A stretch of DNA of 5,166 nt from Akkermansiaceae bacterium UBA4145 (GTDB lineage Bacteria > Verrucomicrobiota > Verrucomicrobiia > Verrucomicrobiales > Akkermansiaceae): contig DFWB01000215.1 in assembly GCA_002380675.1 (NCBI GenBank), positions 5,039 to 10,204 on the forward strand, read 5' to 3'. Made by a program: the position numbers and the translations under genes. Numbering within the stretch: the first letter of the stretch is position 1; the number at the start of each line of letters is the position of its first letter. Shown here one piece after another: positions 1 through 5,166 of this stretch. Under the pieces are notes generated by a model. The model saw nothing but the letters and a program-made list of their open reading frames with translations, was not told where the DNA came from and made no database searches.

Positions 1-24
1 TTGAGCAGGAGGTTGAGCAGGAGG
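1..24 (+). repeat. Perfect 12-bp tandem repeat in the FtsZ linker
   Basis: The 12-mer TTGAGCAGGAGG occurs twice back to back (1-12 and 13-24). It is in phase with the reading frame and encodes repeating Glu-Gln-Glu-Val / Glu-Gln-Glu-Glu. The array touches the window edge and may have more copies upstream. Because the unit is a multiple of three, a change in copy number would alter linker length without breaking the frame. Confidence 0.85.
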
Positions 25-497
25 AGGATAAAATAATCGTCAAGGATTCAGAGGATGAGGCCCAATTCGAGGTGGTGGAAGAGGAGAGCCGGTCGGGAGC
101 AGGATCGAATGTCAGGATAAGGGTGAAAGAGCTTCCCCAGTCAGAAGAACAAGATCGAGAAAGCCTGAAGATCGTTCCAGATGAAGAGCCTGCTCCGTTC
201 TCCGGTGAGGACTTGGCTTCTGCCTTTGTGGAGGCAGTGCCCAGTCTGGAGGAGACGGGACAATCGCTTGATTTAGAAGAAGAGGATGCATTTTTTGCGG
301 AAACTGGTCCGACGGGAGGGCCGGCTCCAATCAAGGTAGAATCCCTGGAGGAGATTCAGGCCTCTGCCAAAGCGAAGCGGCCACAGGGAGAATTGGCTCT
401 CGATGGTGGCCCCAAAGGAAAGTTCGAGGGGGAAGATCCAAATCTTATCGAGGGCGAAGATCTCGATATTCCGCCTTTTCTCCGGAAGAAAAAATAG
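1..497 (+). CDS. ftsZ: Cell division protein FtsZ, C-terminal linker and tail (5' partial)
   Basis: This is the 3' end of a gene that enters from the left. The reading frame is open to the window edge (first full codon at 3), giving 164 residues to a TAG stop. It contains no globular domain. It is a low-complexity, strongly acidic, Pro/Gly/Ser-containing stretch, which fits an intrinsically disordered linker. It ends in GEDLDIPPFLRKKK, which matches the conserved FtsZ C-terminal peptide (LDIPAFLR in E. coli, LDIPTFLR in B. subtilis) followed by a basic tail. In the family this peptide binds membrane tethers and regulators such as FtsA, ZipA and SepF, and the linker joins it to the tubulin-like GTPase that forms the Z ring. 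The GTPase part lies outside the window. The linker seen here is already well over 100 residues, longer than the roughly 50 of E. coli. A GTG at 72 could be taken for a start, but the frame is open upstream with the same acidic composition, so it is internal. The identification rests on the tail peptide alone. Confidence 0.87.
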   Translation, partial: EQEVEQEEDKIIVKDSEDEAQFEVVEEESRSGAGSNVRIRVKELPQSEEQDRESLKIVPDEEPAPFSGEDLASAFVEAVPSLEETGQSLDLEEEDAFFAETGPTGGPAPIKVESLEEIQASAKAKRPQGELALDGGPKGKFEGEDPNLIEGEDLDIPPFLRKKK

Positions 498-531
498 GCG
501 TAAGAAGATTAGAGGAGAGCTGATAGCCTTT
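498..531. other. 34-bp convergent gap between ftsZ and the dehydrogenase gene
   Basis: This is the non-coding junction between two stop codons. It contains GAGGAGAGCTGATAGCC followed by TTTT that runs into the stop region of the opposite gene. Only a 3-bp GCT-gat-AGC stem or a weak AGAGG/CCTTT pairing can be drawn, so I cannot call a terminator for either gene. Confidence 0.6.
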
Positions 532-1737
532 TCAGGTGAAGAGGGAATCTCCGTCAATCAGCCTCCATGGCAGGCCCCTGTGGGCGAGCCGGGTTAGGAG
601 TGGCGCTGTCGGGAGATCTTCGGGGACCCAAACGCCGGGTTTGTTCCAGTCGGTATGAGGAGAAAGGAGAAGCTCCGCAGCAACGACGGGAGGAACCCCT
701 GCAGTGTAGCTGACCGCATGAGCCCCGGTCTCTGCAAACGCTTCCTCATGGTCACAAAGGTTGTAGAGATAACGGGTTACTTGTCTTCCTTCCATGAGGC
801 CACGAGCGAGGCAGCCAATGTTTGTTTTCCCTGTGTAGTCTGGGCCAAGAGTAGAAGGGTCAGGCAGGGTCTTGCTGAGAAATTCGAGCGGTGCTATTGG
901 AATGCCGTCGTGCTCCACGGGATTCATTGAAAGCAGCCCGATTTCGGAAAGGACCGCAACGTGTTGAAGGTAGTCTTCAGAGAGTCCCATCCAGAATTGA
1001 GCTCGTTCCAGACCGTTAATCCGCTCAACGAGTGTTTCAAGCTCCTCGTGATAGAGACGGGTGAGCTGGCATGATCCGAGGTCCGGGAGCGTAAATACTT
1101 TCTTCGTTTGGAAGGGGGGCTCTTCATGCCATTGGTCATTCTCCCACCAGAGAGAAGGCTGAGTGACTTCCTGTAAATTTGTGACTGGATTAAAGTTCGT
1201 TGCGAATGGGCGATGGTGCGAGCCTCCGTTACAGTCGATGATGTCGATAGTTTGGATCTGGTCGAAGATTCCCGCTAGATGAGCTGCGAAGACATTGGTT
1301 ACCCCGGGATCGAACCCGATGGAGAGGAGTGCGGTAAGTCCTGCAGCTCTGAAGCGATCATGGTAGGCGAGTTGCCACCGGTAGGAAAATAACTCGTAGG
1401 CACCGGAAACAGGTTCCGGGGCAGAAGTATCGATGTAATGCGCCCCGGCCTCCAGACATGCCTCCATAATAGGCAGATTTTGCTCCGGAAGTGCTGCGTT
1501 GATGACGATAGAAGCGTTTTCGCTCCTGATCAGGCTAGCGATCGAAGTGCTGTTGCTGGCGTCGACTTGGGCCGTGTTCACTGGGAGGGATGCTTTTATC
1601 CTTCCGGCTATTTTTTCACATTTTTCATGAGTACGGCTGGCTATGCACAGGAAGGAAAAGGTATCCGGCTCCTGTGCAACCTTAACCGCGATCACGTTCG
1701 CAACACCACCCGCGCCAATGAGGAGAATACGGGCCAT
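532..1737 (-). CDS. Carboxynorspermidine synthase/dehydrogenase (saccharopine dehydrogenase family)
   Basis: A complete 401-residue cytosolic oxidoreductase. The N-terminus has a Rossmann dinucleotide-binding motif, IGAGGV at residues 7-12, and the second strand ends in IASR (32-35), fitting NADPH use. Saccharopine dehydrogenase family blocks follow: IMEACLEAGAHYIDTS (90-105), GFDPGVTNVFAAH (141-153), FATNFNPVTNLQEV (178-191), FWMG (248-251), LPDPSTLGPDYTG (291-303), DHEEAF (329-334) and YTAGVPPVVAA (344-354). From memory these align almost end to end with the Vibrio carboxynorspermidine dehydrogenase (about 414 residues). That enzyme reductively condenses aspartate-semialdehyde with diaminopropane or putrescine, giving carboxynorspermidine or carboxyspermidine. 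The partner decarboxylase (NspC) then makes norspermidine or spermidine. NspC is not in this window, and the gene is flanked by opposite-strand genes, so it is probably monocistronic. The ATG at 1737 is well supported: the Rossmann strand begins at once, and an in-frame TGA lies upstream at 1798-1800 with no ATG, GTG or TTG between. No Shine-Dalgarno sequence precedes it. Alternative: a lysine-pathway saccharopine dehydrogenase, less likely given the motifs. Substrate choice (diaminopropane or putrescine) cannot be read from the sequence. Confidence 0.88.
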   Translation of the reverse strand: MARILLIGAGGVANVIAVKVAQEPDTFSFLCIASRTHEKCEKIAGRIKASLPVNTAQVDASNSTSIASLIRSENASIVINAALPEQNLPIMEACLEAGAHYIDTSAPEPVSGAYELFSYRWQLAYHDRFRAAGLTALLSIGFDPGVTNVFAAHLAGIFDQIQTIDIIDCNGGSHHRPFATNFNPVTNLQEVTQPSLWWENDQWHEEPPFQTKKVFTLPDLGSCQLTRLYHEELETLVERINGLERAQFWMGLSEDYLQHVAVLSEIGLLSMNPVEHDGIPIAPLEFLSKTLPDPSTLGPDYTGKTNIGCLARGLMEGRQVTRYLYNLCDHEEAFAETGAHAVSYTAGVPPVVAAELLLSPHTDWNKPGVWVPEDLPTAPLLTRLAHRGLPWRLIDGDSLFT

Positions 1738-1798
1738 GGGGTAAGAGTCAGAGGGGTGATGGAGGAAGCAAGCAAGAAGTGTCTCCGATTTGATGACT

Positions 1799-1808
1799 CA
1801 AGCGCTTG
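1799..1808. promoter_or_regulatory. 10-bp perfect palindrome, possible operator half of the divergent region
   Basis: CAAGCGCTTG is a perfect inverted repeat with no spacer. It sits just beside the AT-rich core of the divergent region, downstream of the proposed minus-strand -10 element and far upstream of typA. Its position would suit a dimeric regulator acting on one or both genes. A 10-bp palindrome can arise by chance, and no regulator is encoded nearby, so the role is speculative. Confidence 0.25.
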
Positions 1809-1839
1809 CATTTAAGGAAATATTACGGAGTCTCCCGGC

Positions 1840-1880
1840 CTGCCAAAGGCAGCCTGAACCGGGCTTCCCGGGCTTTTCCC
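1840..1880 (+). other. Two short hairpins and a 9-bp tandem repeat in the typA leader
   Basis: The first hairpin is CTGCC-AAA-GGCAG (1840-1852), a 5-bp stem with a 3-base loop. The second is CCGGG-CTT-CCCGG (1859-1871), also 5 bp, followed by GCTTTTCCC. The second also falls within a near-perfect tandem repeat, CCGGGCTTC at 1859-1867 and CCGGGCTTT at 1868-1876. The structures end about 20 bases before the typA start codon, so in RNA they would lie in its 5' leader. The stems are short and the T-run is only four bases, so a true attenuator is doubtful. Confidence 0.35.
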
Positions 1881-1896
1881 TACTCGAATTGAATCC

Positions 1897-3708
1897 ATGA
1901 CTGAGCACATTCGTAATATCGCGATCATCGCCCACGTAGATCACGGGAAGACAACGCTTGTTGATGAATTGCTCAAGGCGGGAGGAGTTGTCGAAGCCCA
2001 TCAGAAGCTTGAGGAGCGAGCTATGGATTCCATGGATCTGGAGCGGGAGAAAGGGATTACGATCAAATCAAAGAATACTGCAGTCAAGTGGGGGGATAAG
2101 ACCATCAATATCGTAGATACGCCGGGCCATGCTGATTTTGGAGGTGAGGTTGAGCGAGTAATGCGAATGGTGGACGGGGTGTTACTGGTCGTTGATGCGT
2201 TTGAGGGCCCTCAGGCTCAAACCCGCTTTGTTCTGCGAAAGGCGCTGGCGGAGGGAATTCTCCCTATCCTTGTGATTAACAAGATTGATCGTGAAGCGGC
2301 TGATCCCTTGGGAGTCCAGGATCGTGTTCTTGAATTGCTGATCGAGCTTGGAGCCACCGAAGACCAGTTCGAAGCCCCGGTTCTTTATGGGAGCGCAAAG
2401 GAGGGTTATTTTGTCACTGATCTCAACAGTGATGATCGGAGTAGTGTTGAGCCATTGATTGAGGTGATCCTGAAAAGGGTGCCTCCCCCGAAGGTGGATT
2501 CGGGAGCTCCTTTCCGCATGCTGGTCAGTAATATCGACTGGGATGATTACGTTGGACGAATCTCGCTGGGACGAGTGGAGTCTGGAAAGGTTGCCAAGGG
2601 AGATGTTCTTTGGTTGTTGCGAGAGGATGGGAGCCGCGTGCGGAGTAAGGTTACCAAGGTTTTCGAATATGCTAAACTTGGCACCCAGGATGCAGCGGTA
2701 GGTGAGGCTGGGAACATCATTGGTCTGGCAGGATTTGAGGATGTAGATATCGGAGAGACTCTTGCGGCGAATGAGGGAGCGGAGCCCTTACCTTTTGTGG
2801 CCATCGATCCGCCCACGGTCCAGATGCAGTTTGCGGTCAACGATGGCCCTTTTGCAGGACGAGATGGCAGGAACGTGACCTCTCGAGCTCTATGGGATCG
2901 GCTGCAGAGGGAGATTAAGACTAATGTATCCATCGAGGTAAATGAGTCAGACCAAGCTGGAGTTTTTAATGTCGCAGCTCGTGGGGCGATGCAGATTGCT
3001 GTTTTGGTGGAAACCATGCGCCGCGAGGATTACGAGGTTCTGGTCTCTCGTCCCACGGTCATTACTCACCACGAGAATGGCGTTGAGGTGGAGCCCTTTG
3101 AGACTCTCTATCTTGAGCTTCCCGGAGATATGACCGGAGGAGTGATTCAGACTCTGGCGAACAGAAAGGGAGTGGTTGAAGTGATGGAGCCTCGTGGAAG
3201 CATGAGCTATCTGGAAGTCATTATTCCGACTCGTGGGCTGATAGGTTTTGAGTTTGAACTCATGAATCTTACGAGTGGTCATGGAGTCATGTCTCACCTT
3301 TTCAAGGAATATCGGCCGGTTGTGGGTAAAATTCGTGCCCGGGAACAGGGGTGCCTGGTGTCCATGTCGACGGGCACGGCCATGGCATACTCCTTGGAGG
3401 GACTCGAGGAGAGGGGGAGGCTTTTTGTGGGGCCGTCCGATGAGGTATATGAGGGACAGATCGTTGGTGAAAACTCACGTTCCGGGGATCTACCAGTGAA
3501 TCCCACCAAAGCTAAGAATCTTACCAACCATCGTTCTGCAACGAAGAGTATCGATGAAGGATTGAGGCCTCCTATCAAGATGAGCTTGGAGAGGGCAATC
3601 GAGTATATTGAGCCAGACGAATTCGTGGAGGCCACTCCTAACCTTATTCGGCTCCGTAAGCGGATTCTTTGCCCTCATGAGAGGAAGCGTAGTGAAAAGA
3701 CTGGGTAG
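1897..3708 (+). CDS. typA: Translational GTPase TypA/BipA
   Basis: A complete 603-residue protein, close to E. coli BipA (607). It is a ribosome-binding GTPase of the EF-G/LepA superfamily. In the family it assists 50S subunit assembly and is needed mainly under cold or other stress. All GTPase motifs are intact: G1 AHVDHGKT (12-19), G2 EKGITI (51-56), G3 DTPGH (74-78), G4 NKID (128-131) and G5 SAK (166-168). An EF-Tu-like beta barrel follows from about 205 ([19 protein letters not shown]), then EF-G III-like and V-like domains. The TypA-specific C-terminal domain includes [20 protein letters not shown] and [20 protein letters not shown], and the protein ends in a basic tail after [14 protein letters not shown]. 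These C-terminal blocks separate it from LepA and EF-G. The ATG at 1897 fits the family N-terminus ([19 protein letters not shown]), although no Shine-Dalgarno sequence precedes it. It stops with TAG, 18 bp from the convergent metH stop. I see nothing degenerate in it. Confidence 0.97.
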   Translation: MTEHIRNIAIIAHVDHGKTTLVDELLKAGGVVEAHQKLEERAMDSMDLEREKGITIKSKNTAVKWGDKTINIVDTPGHADFGGEVERVMRMVDGVLLVVDAFEGPQAQTRFVLRKALAEGILPILVINKIDREAADPLGVQDRVLELLIELGATEDQFEAPVLYGSAKEGYFVTDLNSDDRSSVEPLIEVILKRVPPPKVDSGAPFRMLVSNIDWDDYVGRISLGRVESGKVAKGDVLWLLREDGSRVRSKVTKVFEYAKLGTQDAAVGEAGNIIGLAGFEDVDIGETLAANEGAEPLPFVAIDPPTVQMQFAVNDGPFAGRDGRNVTSRALWDRLQREIKTNVSIEVNESDQAGVFNVAARGAMQIAVLVETMRREDYEVLVSRPTVITHHENGVEVEPFETLYLELPGDMTGGVIQTLANRKGVVEVMEPRGSMSYLEVIIPTRGLIGFEFELMNLTSGHGVMSHLFKEYRPVVGKIRAREQGCLVSMSTGTAMAYSLEGLEERGRLFVGPSDEVYEGQIVGENSRSGDLPVNPTKAKNLTNHRSATKSIDEGLRPPIKMSLERAIEYIEPDEFVEATPNLIRLRKRILCPHERKRSEKTG

Positions 3709-3720
3709 ACTCAGTCTCCC
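3694..3720 (-). terminator. Candidate rho-independent terminator of metH
   Basis: Read on the minus strand just after the metH stop, AGACTG and CAGTCT form a 6-bp stem around an 8-base loop, followed at once by TTT (plus-strand stem arms 3698-3703 and 3712-3717). An alternative fold pairs GGGAGAC with GTCT-a-CCC around a TGA loop, ending in AGTCTTTT. The T-run points only in the metH direction, so it would stop metH rather than typA. The stem overlaps the last codons of typA, as expected for an 18-bp convergent gap. The stem is short and the T-run brief, so the call is moderate. Confidence 0.45.
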
Positions 3721-3726
3721 GCAGAC

Positions 3727-5166
3727 CTACGCCTCGTATCCCAACCACGGCCCCAGCCATTTTTCACACTCCGCCCTACTCATGCCCTTTCGCTGGGCAT
3801 AATCTTCTACCTGATCCTCCTGCAACGAGTTGATTGCAAAGTATCGGCTTTCTGGGTGAGAGAAGTAGAGTCCGCATACTGATGCCCCTGGGTGCATGGC
3901 ATTTGATTCTGTCAGGCTAACCCCGGTGGCTTCACTGGCCTCAAGCAAATCAAACAGGAGAGGCTTTTCGGTATGATCGGGCTGCGCAGGGTATCCTGGA
4001 GCGGGGCGAATTCCTCTGTAATTCTCGTGAATCAGCTCTTCTCTGGAAAACTGATGAGGGCTCTCAATGGACCACGCCACCCGAGCCCGGTGATGAAGTA
4101 GTTCGGCAAAGGCTTCCGCGCAACGGTCAGCAAGGGCTTTGGCCATGATTGCCTGATAAGGATCATGCTGCTCTTCCAGACTCTTTGCCCACTCGTCAGC
4201 GCCGTGAATTCCCACCACAAATCCCCCGAGGTAATCACTCGTGGAAGGGTCATTGCTGAGGAAATCTGCGAGGGCATAGTGGGGCTTGTCACTGTCCTTT
4301 TCGATTTGTTGGCGCAAGGTGTGAAACCGTATTCTCTCATGAGATCGGTTTTCATCGGTCCAAACGATCAGGTCATCGTCATCCGAGTTCGCTGGGAAAA
4401 AACCGAAGACTCCCCGTGCCTCGAGCAGGTTTTGCGAGATGATGGTTTCCAGCATTTCGTTAGCCTCGATGTAAAGCTTTGCTGCTTCATCGGCTTGTTC
4501 TGCGTTCCGAGTCTTCAGTGTCTGCTCCTCATTTTTCCAGACACCTCGCAGTCCCCAAGCATGAAAGAAAGGAGACCAGTCGATGTAGTTGGCCAATTCC
4601 CTGATGGACTGGTGCTCGACGACCCTGGTGCCCATAAATTCGGGGACTGGGGGAGAATAGGTTTCCCAGTCACCTTTAAAACGGTTTGCCCGTGCCTCTG
4701 ACAGGGATATGGATGGCTTGCGTTTGCCTCCGCTGAAGGAAAGGCGGTGCTCCTCCTGTTTTGCTTGGTTTTTCTTTCTGAATTCGTCGCGATTGTCAGG
4801 ACTCAGTAGAGCAGTGGTAACCGGTACTGATCGAGAGGCGTCAAGAACATGCACGACTGGCCCTGAATAGGCTGGAGCAATCTTAATGGCGGTGTGGGCG
4901 GCCGAGGTGGTGGCGCCTCCGATGAGGAGCGGAGTGTCCATTTGTTTTCGCTCCATCTCAGAGGCTACGTGAATCATTTCATCGAGGGAGGGAGTAATCA
5001 GCCCTGACAGCCCAATGATGTCTGCGTTGTAGTCGCGAGCTGCATCGAGAATCTTCTCGCAGGAAACCATCACGCCCAGATCTTTCACCTCGAAGCCATT
5101 ACAGGAGAGGACCACGCCAACGATGTTCTTGCCGATATCATGAACATCGCCCTTTACAGTAGCCAT
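3727..5166 (-). CDS. metH: Cobalamin-dependent methionine synthase MetH, B12-binding and activation domains (5' partial)
   Basis: The C-terminal 479 residues of MetH, which transfers the methyl group of methyltetrahydrofolate to homocysteine through methylcobalamin in the cytosol. The fragment opens in the B12 Rossmann domain: DVHDIG (7-12) with the cobalt-ligating His at 9, SGL (54-56), Ser60 and GGATT (83-87). Aligned from memory without gaps, D7, H9 and S60 match the E. coli Asp757-His759-Ser810 ligand triad. The activation domain follows from about 150. D196 (NYIDW), R387 (RPAPGYP) and Y442 (SRYF) match the E. coli AdoMet-contacting Asp946, Arg1134 and Tyr1189. The protein ends GPWLGYEA, as in E. 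coli, with a TAG stop. The ATG at the window edge is an internal codon, because it lies inside the conserved ATVKGDVHDIG block; the homocysteine, folate and cap domains lie beyond the window. All visible catalytic residues are intact, so the enzyme looks active and can use AdoMet-dependent reactivation. Any B12 riboswitch would lie upstream, out of view. Confidence 0.97.
   Translation of the reverse strand: MATVKGDVHDIGKNIVGVVLSCNGFEVKDLGVMVSCEKILDAARDYNADIIGLSGLITPSLDEMIHVASEMERKQMDTPLLIGGATTSAAHTAIKIAPAYSGPVVHVLDASRSVPVTTALLSPDNRDEFRKKNQAKQEEHRLSFSGGKRKPSISLSEARANRFKGDWETYSPPVPEFMGTRVVEHQSIRELANYIDWSPFFHAWGLRGVWKNEEQTLKTRNAEQADEAAKLYIEANEMLETIISQNLLEARGVFGFFPANSDDDDLIVWTDENRSHERIRFHTLRQQIEKDSDKPHYALADFLSNDPSTSDYLGGFVVGIHGADEWAKSLEEQHDPYQAIMAKALADRCAEAFAELLHHRARVAWSIESPHQFSREELIHENYRGIRPAPGYPAQPDHTEKPLLFDLLEASEATGVSLTESNAMHPGASVCGLYFSHPESRYFAINSLQEDQVEDYAQRKGMSRAECEKWLGPWLGYEA

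Larger units (their letters stand above)
1738..1896. promoter_or_regulatory. Divergent promoter region between the dehydrogenase gene and typA
   Basis: This 159-bp non-coding stretch must contain the promoters of both flanking genes, since they diverge and nothing else precedes either. Its core (1810-1825) is AT-rich (TTTAAGGAAATATTA) within otherwise GC-rich DNA. For the minus strand, the best sigma-70-like pair is TTGGCA (complement of 1841-1846) with TAATAT (complement of 1820-1825), spaced 15 bp, which is weak. For the plus strand I found no convincing -35/-10 pair. TTGATG at 1790-1795 with TTTAAG at 1811-1816 is the nearest and is poor. Neither start codon has a GGAG-like sequence 5-12 bases upstream: typA is preceded by CTCGAATTGAATCC, and the dehydrogenase gene by CTGACTCTTACCCC. 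Confidence 0.55.

Noticed and set aside
72..497. GTG at 72 as the start of a separate small acidic protein
   Set aside because: The same frame is open to the window edge with the same acidic composition, and the C-terminus is the FtsZ tail peptide, so this is an internal codon of a longer gene.
511..532. Terminator for ftsZ in the convergent gap
   Set aside because: Only a 3-bp stem or a 5-bp stem with a G-U pair and a large loop can be drawn before the TTTT.
486..597. Programmed frameshift at the A6 run (489-494) before the ftsZ stop, extending the tail in another frame
   Set aside because: The zero frame ends in a normal basic FtsZ tail, the run is only six A bases, and no stimulating structure is convincing. 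The alternative extension resembles nothing I recognise and overlaps the opposite gene.
1438..1815. 125-codon plus-strand open frame
   Set aside because: It is antisense to the well-conserved dehydrogenase gene, has no recognisable domain, and is explained as a shadow of that gene.
2547..3017. 156-codon minus-strand open frame inside typA
   Set aside because: It lies wholly antisense to conserved typA domains, is low-complexity Ser/Thr/Arg-rich, and shows no family features.
4165..4701. 178-codon plus-strand open frame inside metH
   Set aside because: It is antisense to the conserved MetH activation domain. Its hydrophobic patches follow from complementing the real gene's codons.
5164..5166. 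ATG at the window edge as the metH start
   Set aside because: It lies inside the conserved ATVKGDVHDIG block of the B12 domain. All full-length MetH proteins have several hundred residues before this point, so the gene continues beyond the window.

Overview
The window holds four protein genes, two of them cut by the window edges, in a compact chromosomal layout: the 3' part of ftsZ (+), a carboxynorspermidine/saccharopine dehydrogenase-family gene (-), typA/bipA (+) and the 3' part of cobalamin-dependent metH (-). No RNA gene, mobile element, CRISPR array or phage-like gene is visible. The whole window is ordinary housekeeping and core metabolism, and I do not see a previously undescribed system in it.

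Organism: a Gram-negative-type bacterium of intermediate GC. The FtsZ tail (a long acidic linker, then a Gly-Lys-Phe / Glu-Asp-Pro stretch, then EGEDLDIPPFLRKKK) resembles, from memory, FtsZ tails of Verrucomicrobiota (Opitutae/Puniceicoccales-like). This is a tentative inference. Neither of the two start codons visible in the window (typA and the dehydrogenase) has a recognisable Shine-Dalgarno sequence.

Layout: ftsZ runs in from the left and stops at 497. It faces the dehydrogenase gene across a 34-bp convergent gap. The dehydrogenase gene (1737 down to 532) and typA (1897 to 3708) are divergent, separated by a 159-bp region (1738-1896) that must carry promoters for both. It holds an AT-rich core, a 10-bp palindrome, two short hairpins and a 9-bp tandem repeat. 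typA and metH converge with only 18 bp between their stop codons. A hairpin with a T-run in the metH direction overlaps the end of typA and is a plausible metH terminator.

The genes do not form one pathway. FtsZ drives cell division, TypA is a ribosome-associated GTPase, MetH makes methionine with B12, and the dehydrogenase most likely makes carboxynorspermidine for (nor)spermidine synthesis. The dehydrogenase is transcribed alone, so its usual partner, carboxynorspermidine decarboxylase, must be encoded elsewhere if it is present. The most useful observations are the recognition of an otherwise anonymous acidic fragment as the FtsZ tail, a perfect 12-bp tandem repeat in its linker, the structured divergent promoter region, and the absence of Shine-Dalgarno sequences.
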